In this document: positions 8,107-17,190 of the stretch, piece by piece
How the letters are laid out: each line of letters begins with the position of its first letter
Numbering within the stretch: the first letter of the stretch is position 1
DNA from: an uncultured bacterium
GTDB lineage: Bacteria > Bacteroidota > Ignavibacteria > Kapaibacteriales > UBA4661
Direction of reading: 5' to 3'
DNA length: 46,521 bases
Assembly: GCA_937899715.1 (NCBI GenBank)
Contig: CALCNX010000078.1
Span: 1 to 46,521 of the forward strand
The notes under the pieces: generated by a model
What the model was told of the DNA's origin: nothing
Database searches by the model: none
The model's input: only the letters and a program-made list of their open reading frames with translations
Program-made: the position numbers and the translations under genes

Positions 8107-8727
8107 TTATGAGCGTTTGAGAAGTTTGAATCCGATATTTCGCCCCATTTTCTGCATCATGGCGAGATTGATCCACGCAAAGGCAAATTGTTCCAATGCG
8201 GTGATTTTATCATTTCCGCCGAAATCGTAACATTCTGCAAAGCCTATGTCCTTCGCAAGCTGCGTGGCTACGAGTTTTCCTTTGTGGCTGTCGCCCGCCA
8301 TGTACATATCCAATACGGTGTCGCCATAGCGAGGATTTGCCATGTTTTCCGCGCCTGTGGTGTTAAAGCATTTGACGACGTCCGTTGCATTACAATTATC
8401 CAAAATGGCTTCAGTGCTGTTGAGGTAGTGCGCTGGTTTTTTCATAACAGCATTCATCGTATCAATGATAACTTTCCCCTGCACATCTCCAAGTGTTTGT
8501 GCCACTTCGTGTGCCACGTGCGCCGGAGCAGCAATGATAATAACATCACTTTTCTGCACGGCTTCGGAAATAGCATAAAACGGGAAGTTATATTCAAGTG
8601 CGAGATCTTTGCCTTTGAACGGAATGGCGGGGTCTTTTACCCCCAAAATGACACTATGTCCTGCTTTGCGAAAGCCCAATGCAAGCGTACCGCCGACATT
8701 GCCGGAGCCGATAATCGTAATATTCAT
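8107..8727 (-). CDS. NAD(P)-binding F420-dependent-reductase-like protein
   Basis: The 206-residue protein opens with MNITIIGSGNVGGTLALGFRKAG, a Rossmann dinucleotide-binding motif of the NADPH:F420 reductase/NADP-oxidoreductase coenzyme F420-dependent superfamily (Pfam F420_oxidored). Later segments such as VIIIAAPAHVAHEV and a TMNAVM turn fit the same fold. Most bacteria with such proteins do not make F420, and nothing here shows that this organism does, so the real substrate is open. ATG 8727 places the glycine motif at the N-terminus as in the family. The longer frame is not supported. It is followed directly by the AraC gene. Confidence 0.8.
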   Translation of the reverse strand: MNITIIGSGNVGGTLALGFRKAGHSVILGVKDPAIPFKGKDLALEYNFPFYAISEAVQKSDVIIIAAPAHVAHEVAQTLGDVQGKVIIDTMNAVMKKPAHYLNSTEAILDNCNATDVVKCFNTTGAENMANPRYGDTVLDMYMAGDSHKGKLVATQLAKDIGFAECYDFGGNDKITALEQFAFAWINLAMMQKMGRNIGFKLLKRS

Positions 8728-8814
8728 GATGACAAGGTGGTAAAAATTAGTAAAAGGAATTGCCCCAAAATACGTTGGAATGCGTGTAAAAGCATAGGAT
8801 AATTGCCGCAATTT

Positions 8815-8844
8815 ATAGTATTGTCGTTTCTCTTACTTTGACAA
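8815..8844 (-). promoter_or_regulatory. Possible promoter for the reductase-araC unit
   Basis: On the minus strand TTGTCA (8844-8839) is followed after 18 bp by TACTAT (8820-8815), then AAAT. It is a moderate match to sigma-70 elements, about 90 bp before the reductase start. The call rests on sequence likeness only. Confidence 0.3.
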
Positions 8845-8992
8845 GTAGGGGGAAAATGAACAAAATTTCATGGAGAGTTGAGTTTCCATTTGAAACAATG
8901 TGGAAAAATATGTAGATTGTGGATTAGAAACGTCTGTACATCACAAGTACACGGTTACGAAGACGATACCAAAGAACGACGAGAAAACGATA

Positions 8993-9355
8993 ATGACAAA
9001 AACAGTGCGCGTACAAATTGGTGGTCATGAGTATAACCTCCGCAGCGACGACGAAGCGAAAGTCCGCGAAGTCGCCGGCGCGGTGGATGCTCAATTCCGA
9101 CAAATTCAAGGTATTAGCAAAGAACAATCTACCGCGACCCTTTCGATTCTCACAGCGCTCAACATTGCTGAAAAGGAATACGACACTCGACAGCAACAAC
9201 GCACGGATAAAGCGTATCTTGCATCGGAAACAGAAAAAATGGTAGCATATTTGCGACAATCTTATCCCAATGAAAAATCGGAAAAACACATCGGCGATTC
9301 TACTGTCCTACCTGCGACAGCTACAGCGCCGGGGCAAGTCCTCCGTAAATCGTAA
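8993..9355 (+). CDS. zapA: Cell division protein ZapA-like
   Basis: The 120-residue protein begins MTKTVRVQIGGHEYNLRSDDEAKVREVA, which matches the ZapA start (short beta strand, IxGxxYxLR, helix). It continues into a coiled-coil helix around residues 45-90. ZapA bundles FtsZ filaments at the division site. The last 25 residues are low in structure and specific to this protein. ATG 8993 fits the family, whereas the upstream extension does not. The order zapA, structured RNA, (SDR), rny is notable: in gamma-proteobacteria zapA is followed by the 6S RNA gene ssrS. Confidence 0.82.
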   Translation: MTKTVRVQIGGHEYNLRSDDEAKVREVAGAVDAQFRQIQGISKEQSTATLSILTALNIAEKEYDTRQQQRTDKAYLASETEKMVAYLRQSYPNEKSEKHIGDSTVLPATATAPGQVLRKS

Positions 9356-9358
9356 TTT

Positions 9359-9387
9359 TTGACAGCGTAGCACATTAGCCTTATACA
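9359..9387 (+). promoter_or_regulatory. Near-consensus sigma-70 promoter downstream of zapA
   Basis: TTGACA (9359-9364), a 17-bp spacer and TATACA (9382-9387) give an almost perfect vegetative promoter. Transcription would begin near 9394. It lies 4 bp after the zapA stop and points into a 410-bp non-coding stretch, which supports an RNA gene there. It is the clearest promoter in the window. Confidence 0.65.
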
Positions 9388-9460
9388 CGTTCATTGCCAC
9401 AAAGCACCTGTTTTCATTCTTTTTGTCTTGATGACTTCCCGCGTTCTTTCAAGCGTATCC

Positions 9461-9681
9461 GCTTCAACCACGTACCATAGGCACGGTTGACTTCCCCCCA
9501 AACGTACCGTACTGGTTCACCGTACAGACCCTTATATAAGAACTTGTAATTACTTATTAGGGAATTCTGCTCTTGCTATAAATTACAGGCCTCACCTCAG
9601 CCTCGCTGAGGAAATCCCGTCCGGTCATAGTTCCAAGGTATCGCCCTTGCGTCTCCGGAATAAACGGGGTTCAGTGGAAGC
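9461..9681 (+). ncRNA. ssrS: Structured non-coding RNA, candidate 6S RNA
   Basis: The 449 bp between zapA and the SDR gene hold no convincing reading frame but do hold nested complementary segments. The outer stem is GCTTC (9461-9465) with GAAGC (9677-9681), plus CAC with GTG next to it. Inside are 9471-9481 with 9633-9643 (bulged) and a 9-bp stem 9543-9551 with 9581-9589. A small hairpin, CCTCAG/CTGAGG, sits at 9595-9611 on the 3' side of a large open region. One long hairpin with a central bubble is the 6S architecture, and the site after zapA matches ssrS in other bacteria. Both ends are uncertain: the promoter would start the transcript near 9394, and no clear terminator is seen. RNase P and tmRNA hallmarks are absent. 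Confidence 0.5.
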
Positions 9682-9804
9682 AAAATATAGTAAGGCGTTT
9701 ACCCACTGTGTCTGCTAGAGTTCTTATCTAGATTTCTCCTACGGTGAATCTGTACGGTATGTTTGTTTTTGGGGTGACTTTTTACTTTCTCCCGAGATAC
9801 GCTC

Positions 9805-10611
9805 ATGTCCCGACTACACGATAAAATTGCCCTTGTTACCGGTGCCTCTCGTGGCATCGGGCGGAGTATTGCGGAAGTATTCGCCCGCGAAGGTGCAACT
9901 GTAATTCTTTGCGACGTGCGCGATGAAGAGGGAGCTGCGGTTGCTGCTATCTGCTCGGCTTCTACGCCGCAATCGCAATTTTTCCACCTTGATGTGCAGT
10001 ATGAAAGCGAGTGGGTACAGCTTACTGAAACCGTACTCCGCGATTTTGGGCGTGTTGATATTATGGTAAACAACGCAGGGGTTACGGGTTTTGAAAATGG
10101 TATGCGCCCCCATGACCCCGAGCATACAAGCCTAGAGGATTGGCATAGTGTTCATGCAGTGAATACCGACGGGGTATTTCTTGGGTGCAAATATGCTTTT
10201 CGCCTTATGAAACCGCATGGCGGCAGCATTATCAATATTTCGTCTCGTTCTGGCTTGGTTGGTATTCCTCGTGCTGCTGCATATGCTTCGAGCAAAGCTG
10301 CTGTACGCAATCACACCAAGTCCGTGGCTCTTTATGCCGCCGAAATGGGATACAATATTCGTTGTAATTCGATTCATCCGGCGGCAATTCTTACCCCGAT
10401 GTGGGATGCTGTTTTGGGTGAAGGCGAAGAACGGGTACGGAATTTGCAGACCCATACACAAGACATTCCTCTTCAGCGTTTTGGCGAGACCCTTGATGTC
10501 GCATATGCCGCTTTGTATTTGGCTTCGGATGAATCGAAGTATATAACCGGTACCGAATTGACGATTGACGGGGGCATTCTGGCAGGTGCAGCTGCATCGC
10601 CGCGCCGTTAA
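9805..10611 (+). CDS. Short-chain dehydrogenase/reductase (SDR)
   Basis: The 268-residue classical SDR has the NAD(P)-binding motif TGASRGIG (12-19), NNAG (89-92), the structural Asn 120 and the catalytic set Ser147, Tyr160, Lys164 (YASSK). The C-terminal ITGTELTIDGG is typical. Asp37 after the second beta strand (LCDVRD) favours NAD over NADP. Members reduce or oxidise hydroxyl/keto groups of varied substrates, and the substrate here cannot be told. The gene lies between the structured RNA and rny, 62 bp before rny on the same strand. Confidence 0.92.
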   Translation: MSRLHDKIALVTGASRGIGRSIAEVFAREGATVILCDVRDEEGAAVAAICSASTPQSQFFHLDVQYESEWVQLTETVLRDFGRVDIMVNNAGVTGFENGMRPHDPEHTSLEDWHSVHAVNTDGVFLGCKYAFRLMKPHGGSIINISSRSGLVGIPRAAAYASSKAAVRNHTKSVALYAAEMGYNIRCNSIHPAAILTPMWDAVLGEGEERVRNLQTHTQDIPLQRFGETLDVAYAALYLASDESKYITGTELTIDGGILAGAAASPRR

Positions 10612-10673
10612 AATGCCCCAGCACTAACTACGACCTCCCCAATCATTTTTCAAGCAAATACTTTACAATTATT

Positions 10674-12236
10674 ATGGAAACACTTTTGCCGATTATCCTC
10701 AGCATTCTTGGCTTAGTTCTAGGCGCGGGTGCGGGATATTTTCTCATGAATAAATCGACTGCACGCACGGTTAATGACGCTCGCGCACGTGCTCAAAATA
10801 TACTCGAAGATGCAGAAAAAGAAGCCGAAACGGTCAAAAAAGAACGCCTTTTGGAAGTCAAAGACGAATGGTTCAATAAAAAGCAAGAATACGACAACCA
10901 CGTCCAGACGAAGAAAAATAAAATGCAGCAATATGAAAAGCAGGTAAAAACTCGTGAAGAAAATATTGAGAATAAAGTAGAGCTTATCAATCGCAAGGAA
11001 AAGCAGCTTCAGCAACTCGAAAAAGATTTGGACAAGAAACGCCAGTCGGTGGACGGCGAGTATGCAAAAGCAGAGGAGCTTGTCAAAGAGCAAACGCTCC
11101 GTTTGGAGCGCATTACAGGAATGTCCAAAGATGATGCCCGTAAGTTCCTCATGGAAAACATGATAAACGATGCCCGCGCTGCAGCTGCCCAGAAAATCAA
11201 AGACGTGCGCGATGAAGCAAAAGAACACGCTAAACGCGAGGCGCAAAAAATCATTGTGCAAGCGATTCAGCGTACCGCCTCTGACCACTCTATCGAAACG
11301 ACAGTATCAGTCGTTAATCTTGCTAGCGAAGATATGAAGGGACGTATTATTGGGCGCGAAGGGCGCAATATCCGTGCCTTTGAAGCGGCAACCGGTATTG
11401 ACCTCATCATTGACGACACGCCAGAAGCGGTTCTTATTTCCGGGTTCGACCCATTCCGCCGCGAAGTCGCTAAAATTTCCCTCGAACGCTTGATGACCGA
11501 CGGACGCATCCACCCTGCTCGTATTGAAGAAATTGTCGAAAAAACGACAAAGGAACTCGAAGATGAAATTCGGAGTATCGGTGAAAACTCCATCTTGGAA
11601 TTGGGGCTTCACGGTATGCACAACGAACTTGTGCGACTTATTGGGCGCATGAAATATCGCTCCAGCTATGGTCAAAACTTGCTTCATCACTCTATGGAAG
11701 TGGCATATTTGACGGGCGTAATGGCAACAGAACTCGGCATGGATCCGCTTCCTGCAAAGCGTGCAGGGCTTTTGCACGACATTGGTAAATGTGTTGACAA
11801 GAGCATTGAAGGTCCGCACGCGCTTATTGGTATGGATTTGACACGCAAGTACAACGAACATCCGCTTATTTGCAATGCTGTGGGAGCGCACCACGACGAT
11901 ATTCCGATGGAAAGTGCTGTTGCTGCCCTTGTTCAGTCTGCCGACTCCATAAGCGGTGCCCGCCCCGGCGCACGCCGCGAGTCGCTCGAAAGCTACATCA
12001 AGCGCTTGGAGCAGTTGGAGGGCATCGCCACCAGCTTTGAAGGCGTGACCAAGACCTTTGCTATCCAAGCCGGACGCGAAGTGCGTGTCATCGTCGAACC
12101 GGAGCGCGTGGATGACTTGCTTGCAGACAGCCTTGCGAACAATATTGCCAGCCGCATTGAAAATGAGCTTGAGTATCCGGGGCAAATCCGTGTGACGGTC
12201 GTGCGTGAACGTCGCTCAATGGCGTATGCACGGTAA
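10674..12236 (+). CDS. rny: Ribonuclease Y
   Basis: The 520-residue protein has the full RNase Y layout: an N-terminal membrane anchor (about 5-25) and a long charged coiled coil (30-200). These are followed by a KH domain with GRIIGREGRN at about 223-232 and an HD phosphodiesterase domain with the metal-binding HD pair at 368-369 (LLHDIGK). The length is normal for the family. RNase Y is a membrane-tethered endoribonuclease that starts decay of many mRNAs. The ATG at 10674 gives the expected anchor. Two hairpins follow the gene before the convergent Tricorn gene. Confidence 0.97.
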   Translation: METLLPIILSILGLVLGAGAGYFLMNKSTARTVNDARARAQNILEDAEKEAETVKKERLLEVKDEWFNKKQEYDNHVQTKKNKMQQYEKQVKTREENIENKVELINRKEKQLQQLEKDLDKKRQSVDGEYAKAEELVKEQTLRLERITGMSKDDARKFLMENMINDARAAAAQKIKDVRDEAKEHAKREAQKIIVQAIQRTASDHSIETTVSVVNLASEDMKGRIIGREGRNIRAFEAATGIDLIIDDTPEAVLISGFDPFRREVAKISLERLMTDGRIHPARIEEIVEKTTKELEDEIRSIGENSILELGLHGMHNELVRLIGRMKYRSSYGQNLLHHSMEVAYLTGVMATELGMDPLPAKRAGLLHDIGKCVDKSIEGPHALIGMDLTRKYNEHPLICNAVGAHHDDIPMESAVAALVQSADSISGARPGARRESLESYIKRLEQLEGIATSFEGVTKTFAIQAGREVRVIVEPERVDDLLADSLANNIASRIENELEYPGQIRVTVVRERRSMAYAR

Positions 12237-12265
12237 AATTATTATTGGAGCGTAAACTATACTTA

Positions 12266-12297
12266 AAAGACCATCTTGGAAAAACGAGATGGTCTTT
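12266..12297 (+). terminator. Hairpin after rny
   Basis: An 11-bp perfect stem (12266-12276 with 12287-12297) has a 10-base loop and starts 29 bp after the rny stop. It ends in TTT only, so as a terminator it would be weak or rely on the second hairpin. Confidence 0.5.
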
Positions 12298-12419
12298 GGA
12301 GTGGCTTCAGGAGACTGCTAACAAAAATTCGTGAAGAGATATTGTCTATCACTTTAGAGCCATTGTTTATCTGATTTGTCCAATTCTAATTTGCGCGAGT
12401 TGTAAAAAAAGCAATTAAC

Positions 12420-12460
12420 AATGCGGCTTTTGCTCCGTATATATGAGAAAAAGCCGCATT
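12420..12460. terminator. Bidirectional hairpin between rny and the Tricorn gene
   Basis: A 12-bp perfect inverted repeat (12420-12431 with 12449-12460), AATGCGGCTTTT with AAAAGCCGCATT, lies between two convergent genes. The A/T ends of the stem suit termination from either side. The rest of the 291-bp gap (12237-12527) shows no reading frame. Confidence 0.55.
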
Positions 12461-12527
12461 ATTACTTGTACTTGTAAGGAGATGGGAGTATATACCCACT
12501 AAACTCCAATTTGGTCATCTAAATGTT

Positions 12528-15500
12528 TTACTGACGCGCTCTTTCAATCGGCGGCGCAGGGCGCGAGGGCAGTTTTACGGGGTTTGCTTTGAGTTCATTC
12601 ATTGCTTGCTCAATAGCTTTTTCTAACTGCGGGTCACGACCCTGTGCGGCGAGTTTGGGGTCAACTTCTACTTCGATATCCGGCGCAACCCCGACATTCT
12701 CCACTTCCCATGCGCCTTCGGGAGAAATCGTCCCGAAGCTCGGCGAGGTAATGCTGCCGCCATCCAAAAGCGGCGGATAACCCGAAATACCGACCAAACC
12801 GCCCCATGTGCGCTTCCCGACCAATTTCCCAAGACCGCGACGACGGAAATACTGCGGCATAGCGTCGCCACCCGAACCCGCGTACTCGTTCACAATCATT
12901 ACTTTGGGTCCGAAAATTGATGCTCGTGGCGAAAGGAATTGTTTCCCGTAGCGGCTTTCCCATCCCGCCAAGAGTGGGCGATTGAGCATATCAATCACAT
13001 AATCTGCCACAAGCCCGCCGCCGTTAAAACGCTCATCCAACACAACACCAGAGCGGTCGAGTTGCGAGAAGTAATAGCGATTGAACGACGTGTAGCCTTC
13101 GCCTCCGGTGTTCGGCATATACACATAGGCAAGTTTTCCTTGCGAAGCCGAATCCACAAATCGGCGATTTGATTCAATCCAATCGCGGTTGCGAAGTGCG
13201 GATTCATTGGCAGTCGGCACGACGACGACTGTTCGTGCGCCTTCCATGCTTGGGCGGCTGTTGAGTGTGAGTGTCGTTTGCTTGTCGGCTGTTTTTTCAA
13301 AGAGCGCGTACAGGTTTTGTGCGGCAGTGAGCGGGCGACCGTTCACGGCGAGTATGTAATCGCCTGTGTTCACATTCGCGCCCGGCTGTGTGAGTGGTGC
13401 GCGGAGCGTAGGATTCCAATTCTCGCCGTTGTAAATTTTCTTGATGCGATAGAATCCGTTTGCCACCTCGTAATCCGCACCCAGCAAGCCCACCGTAACA
13501 GCTTCGGGCTGCTGCCAGTCGCCACCGCTGACGTACGCATGACCAATAACAAGTTCGCCCATGAGCTCGGAAAAAATGAAGTTCAAGTCCGCACGGTGCG
13601 CCACGTGTTTCACCCACGGACGATATTTCTCGCCCATCGCTTTCCAATCCGTGCCGTGCATTTGGGGGTCGTAGAACATATCGCGCTGAATCCGCCATAC
13701 TTCCTGATACATCTGCGCCCATTCTGCTTGCGGGTCGGAATACACTTCCATATTATCAATCGCTATTTTACCATCGCCCGCAGTCGGTTTTGCTTTGGCA
13801 TCAACGATAAAGAAGGACGATGATGCACCGTTGCCCGTTTGGTAGAGCAGTTTTGCGCCGTCGGCACTGAGTGTATAGTTCGACACGCCTTCAGCATAGA
13901 CTGAAGACTTGCGGTCTTTGAACTCAAATGTATTCAGCGTGAAGCCGGGTTTGTTTGGGATAAATTCGCCGTAGAAGAGTTTTCCGTCAGCAGTTTGGAG
14001 ACCTGCGTATGCTCTGTCAGGAACGGGCAGCGCCACAATACGCTGTGATATGCCCGCAAAATCAATCTTGGTCTCCTTTTTAGCTCCCGCATCCTCTTTT
14101 TTCTCCGTTTTTTTGTCGTCCTTTTTGTCATCTTTTTTCTCGCCGGAAGCATCGTCTGAAGCGGCTTTTACGGCTTCTTCATCGCTTTCGGGGGCAAAAG
14201 GCGAAGCCGCATCTTTGTTCAATACAACAGCATAGAGGCTGCGCGTAACAGGTTTGTCCAAACGCGCCATATCAAGCCAGCCGACGTTAGTTGCGACGTT
14301 CGTGCTGGCAGCGAAGAACAGATATTTTCCGTCACGGCTGAAAACAGGCTCCACAGCATCGCTCATGCCGTCGGTGATTTGTGTTGCCCTGCCTGTGCTG
14401 ACTTCATACACAAAAGCAGCATTCATCTGCCCCGGAAGGCGTTTTGCGTAGGTAAGCCAACGGCTATCAGGTGACCAGCGAGGAGATTCGATTGCGCCCC
14501 CGGAAGTGTTGAGATTGTTGTGAGCATCATTATCAACAACAGTCATTTTGCCGCTTGCTACGTCCAAAAGCCAGAGGTTGAGCCGCACATCGGTAAAGGA
14601 AATTTTTTTGCTGTCCGGCGACCATGTAGGCGCAAAGAAGAACGATGCGGGAATGGAGGTTGTGCTAAGGCTGATGGTGCGGGGCTTTTCTTTGCCAGCT
14701 TGGTCTTGGATGACGAGCGAATACTCACCGCCTGCGTCCGAGAAAAAAGCAATATTTTTGCCGTCGGGCGACCATGTGGGGCTGCGTTCACACACGCCGG
14801 GCGTATTGGTGAGATTGCGAATGTCGCCTTTTTTTGCAGGAACGCTTAGAATCTCGCCCCGTGCCTCAAAGACTGCCCGCGCTCCGCCGGAAGAAAGGTC
14901 AAAGTTATTGATAAATCGTACGGCTTTGACATAATGCGGTCGTACGGCAATTTGGTCGCCTTGAACGTTGATTGAAAGCGGTTTTGCGGTCTTGGTCGTT
15001 ACGTCGAGAAGGTGGATTTTGCCGCCCTGTTCGTAGGCAATGCTTGTGCCGTTGCCGTGCATCATCTTCACGTCGTAATCGGTATGCTTGGTGATTTGCT
15101 CAATAGCTTTTGTGCGGGTGTTGTAGGCAAAAATGTTCATAATTCGGGTGCGGTCGGAAAGGAAATAGACCACATCGCCAAGCCAGATGCAGCGCGTGTC
15201 ATTGGAATTATTCACGCCGCCGTTGGCGTTTGCGCTCGGAATGGTTTCGTAGTCCAATGTCTTGAGGTCAATAATACGAAGTGCCGCTTTTTGACCGCCG
15301 CCGTAGCGCTTCCATGTATTGAAGGCATCGCCGATAGCGTTATATGCCAGTTTTGTACCGTCCGGCGAATATGCGCCGCGTTCTGCCATTGGGAGCGGAA
15401 GTGCTTCAGGCATTCCGGCGTTCAGACCAACTTTGAAAAGTTTACCGTAGCGCGGAGAATTGGAATGGCTGTTGGAGCGCACCAGTACGCTTTTGCCATC

Positions 15501-15905
15501 GGGTGCCCAACCAGTAAGCACGTCTGCTGCGGGGTGGAAGGTCAGGCGTGTTGGGGAGCCGCCTTCGGAGGGCATTACAAAAACATCAACATTGCCGTCG
15601 TACTCGCCCGTGAAAGCAATCAATTTACCGTCGGGTGAAAACATCGGGCTTGCTTCTAAACCGATATGATTGGTCAGGCGTTTTGCTTCGCCGCCTTGTG
15701 TGGATGTCGTCCAGAGGTCGCCGGCATAGACAAAGACCACACGCGAGCCGTGAACGCTGGGCTGGCGCAGCAAAAGTGTTTCTTGAGAACTACTTGTTTG
15801 AGCAGTAGCAGGGCTTTGGGTGAAAAACGATGTGGATATACATAATCCTACAAAAAAGGCAAACCAAGCCGAAGCGACGGTACGAACCCGTAAACTTGTC
15901 ATCAT
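12528..15905 (-). CDS. Tricorn protease homologue, exported
   Basis: The 1125-residue protein has a signal peptide (hydrophobic 8-30, likely cleavage after ATAQ near 36) and beta-propeller repeats of WSPDGK/FSPDGK type (about 45-560). A Lys/Asp/Glu-rich linker (about 585-615), a helical region with GHAYV (His789), a PDZ domain (about 830-890) and a C-terminal S41 serine-protease domain follow. The nucleophile is Ser1011 in EYAGSGGD, after DERFNGGG. Tricorn is a large peptidase that trims peptides from other proteases. The archaeal enzyme is cytosolic, while this one should act in the periplasm or outside. AGGAG sits 8 bases before the start, and a second ATG follows immediately. The length is slightly above the archaeal protein because of the leader and linker. 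Confidence 0.93.
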   Translation of the reverse strand: MMTSLRVRTVASAWFAFFVGLCISTSFFTQSPATAQTSSSQETLLLRQPSVHGSRVVFVYAGDLWTTSTQGGEAKRLTNHIGLEASPMFSPDGKLIAFTGEYDGNVDVFVMPSEGGSPTRLTFHPAADVLTGWAPDGKSVLVRSNSHSNSPRYGKLFKVGLNAGMPEALPLPMAERGAYSPDGTKLAYNAIGDAFNTWKRYGGGQKAALRIIDLKTLDYETIPSANANGGVNNSNDTRCIWLGDVVYFLSDRTRIMNIFAYNTRTKAIEQITKHTDYDVKMMHGNGTSIAYEQGGKIHLLDVTTKTAKPLSINVQGDQIAVRPHYVKAVRFINNFDLSSGGARAVFEARGEILSVPAKKGDIRNLTNTPGVCERSPTWSPDGKNIAFFSDAGGEYSLVIQDQAGKEKPRTISLSTTSIPASFFFAPTWSPDSKKISFTDVRLNLWLLDVASGKMTVVDNDAHNNLNTSGGAIESPRWSPDSRWLTYAKRLPGQMNAAFVYEVSTGRATQITDGMSDAVEPVFSRDGKYLFFAASTNVATNVGWLDMARLDKPVTRSLYAVVLNKDAASPFAPESDEEAVKAASDDASGEKKDDKKDDKKTEKKEDAGAKKETKIDFAGISQRIVALPVPDRAYAGLQTADGKLFYGEFIPNKPGFTLNTFEFKDRKSSVYAEGVSNYTLSADGAKLLYQTGNGASSSFFIVDAKAKPTAGDGKIAIDNMEVYSDPQAEWAQMYQEVWRIQRDMFYDPQMHGTDWKAMGEKYRPWVKHVAHRADLNFIFSELMGELVIGHAYVSGGDWQQPEAVTVGLLGADYEVANGFYRIKKIYNGENWNPTLRAPLTQPGANVNTGDYILAVNGRPLTAAQNLYALFEKTADKQTTLTLNSRPSMEGARTVVVVPTANESALRNRDWIESNRRFVDSASQGKLAYVYMPNTGGEGYTSFNRYYFSQLDRSGVVLDERFNGGGLVADYVIDMLNRPLLAGWESRYGKQFLSPRASIFGPKVMIVNEYAGSGGDAMPQYFRRRGLGKLVGKRTWGGLVGISGYPPLLDGGSITSPSFGTISPEGAWEVENVGVAPDIEVEVDPKLAAQGRDPQLEKAIEQAMNELKANPVKLPSRPAPPIERARQ

Positions 15906-16114
15906 GAAGTTTTCTCCTGAAAAAAACGTAAAACAATAATGAGAATAATTGAGCGAAACTAAAGAAGGTTTTTCTTCAAACCAAGACCAGAATCCTCCCT
16001 ACGAATATTTATTGCTAAAGGTTCGTGCGGCAGGAGTTTTTCCTTCAAGAAAGGGTTGTTGGAAAGGGCTGATTTATCTATATTCCAGCTCAATTTTTTT
16101 TCTTGAGTACGAAG

Positions 16115-17113
16115 ATGAAATGCAACACGCTCCAAACCTTGATACTTCTGTTAGTAATGTTTCTATGGCTTACCTCATTTGCTGAAGCGCAGGTAGGCAA
16201 GCCTTCGCAAAACATCGCCGTCTTCACAGCCGCATATAATGAAGCACTTTCAGCCAGAGATACTCCCAAAATGAAGGAGGCTTTGGATAGTATTATTGCG
16301 TTTCGACCTGACGATTGGGAGGCACGACGACAGCGCAGCCTTGTTGCTTGGGAAACAGCCGATTGGGCGAGTCTGGAAGCAGATTACAACGCACTGGCAA
16401 AGCATTATCCTTCTGATGCCCGGATATTTGAGCGGCGCGGCTTGCTTCGGTGGTATATGGGCAAGATTGATAGTGCCTGCTGGGACTTTCGCTATGTCCA
16501 GATATTTACCAGCGGTTTACATTCACAATACTCCCACCTTACCAAATTGCTATGCAACTTTACATTAGAAACTCGCGGCACAATGAATGTTTTGGAGGCT
16601 GCAGTATTTCGGGAAATAAACACTCTGCGAGAACGACCAGCCGCTTATATTCAAGCTGTTGAAGAAGAATTTGCGATGAACTCCGGCATTCTTGCTCCCC
16701 GCGAGGGAATGATTGTTCTGCGAGAAGTTGTGCAAACACTCATTAACACACCACCACTGAATGCTCTCAAATACGCATTACCACTAAAATTGGCGGCACA
16801 AGACCACGCGGACGATTTAGGGCAACATCGGCATTTTGGTCATCGTGGGACGGATAGCTCCTTACCGCACGAGCGGCTTCAGCGCTATGCGTTTCATAGA
16901 AAATCATTGGGAGAAAATATCGGCTATGGTGCAAAGTCAGCACGAACACTTGTTGTTGGGCTGCTGTTGGATGATGGCATACAGGGGCGCGGACACCGAG
17001 TCAATATTTTGAACCCGGCAGCTCGAAGTATTGGTATTGGAACGGCTGAACACGCTGTATATCCTTGTGTTTGCGTTCAGATGTTTGAAGAAGCGCGGTA
17101 TCCTTCGAGATAG
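16115..17113 (+). CDS. Exported CAP/SCP-domain protein with N-terminal helical repeats
   Basis: The 332-residue protein has a signal peptide (hydrophobic 8-24, likely cleavage AEA-Q at 25/26). A TPR-like helical segment follows (about 33-145, with FRPDDWEARRQRSLVAWE and ARIFERRGLLRWYMGKID). The C-terminal CAP domain (about 158-330) shows its key residues: His231 in AAQDHADDL, FGHRG around 241-245, Glu268 in LGENIGYG, and His294 in GRGHRVNIL. Bacterial CAP proteins are secreted, and their function is mostly unknown. ATG 16115 is preferred over an in-frame TTG 12 bp upstream because it gives a clean leader. The gene is divergent from the Tricorn gene; the 209 bp between them probably hold both promoters. 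Confidence 0.85.
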   Translation: MKCNTLQTLILLLVMFLWLTSFAEAQVGKPSQNIAVFTAAYNEALSARDTPKMKEALDSIIAFRPDDWEARRQRSLVAWETADWASLEADYNALAKHYPSDARIFERRGLLRWYMGKIDSACWDFRYVQIFTSGLHSQYSHLTKLLCNFTLETRGTMNVLEAAVFREINTLRERPAAYIQAVEEEFAMNSGILAPREGMIVLREVVQTLINTPPLNALKYALPLKLAAQDHADDLGQHRHFGHRGTDSSLPHERLQRYAFHRKSLGENIGYGAKSARTLVVGLLLDDGIQGRGHRVNILNPAARSIGIGTAEHAVYPCVCVQMFEEARYPSR

Positions 17114-17190
17114 ACATCGCTAGTTCAGCGTTTTTTTCCTAATTTAGCAGATGCGATAGTCTTTTCCATGTTGCATTTCTTATCCCCACT

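Noticed and set aside
9461..9681. RNase P RNA or tmRNA as identity of the structured region
   Set aside because: GAGGAAA occurs at 9609-9615, but the rest of the RNase P core (AGAGCAAGGCC-like and pseudoknot parts) is missing. There is no tRNA-like 3' end for tmRNA.
13278..13823. 181-codon frame antisense to the Tricorn gene
   Set aside because: It is the complement of the conserved protease region and shows no independent start signal or recognisable domain.
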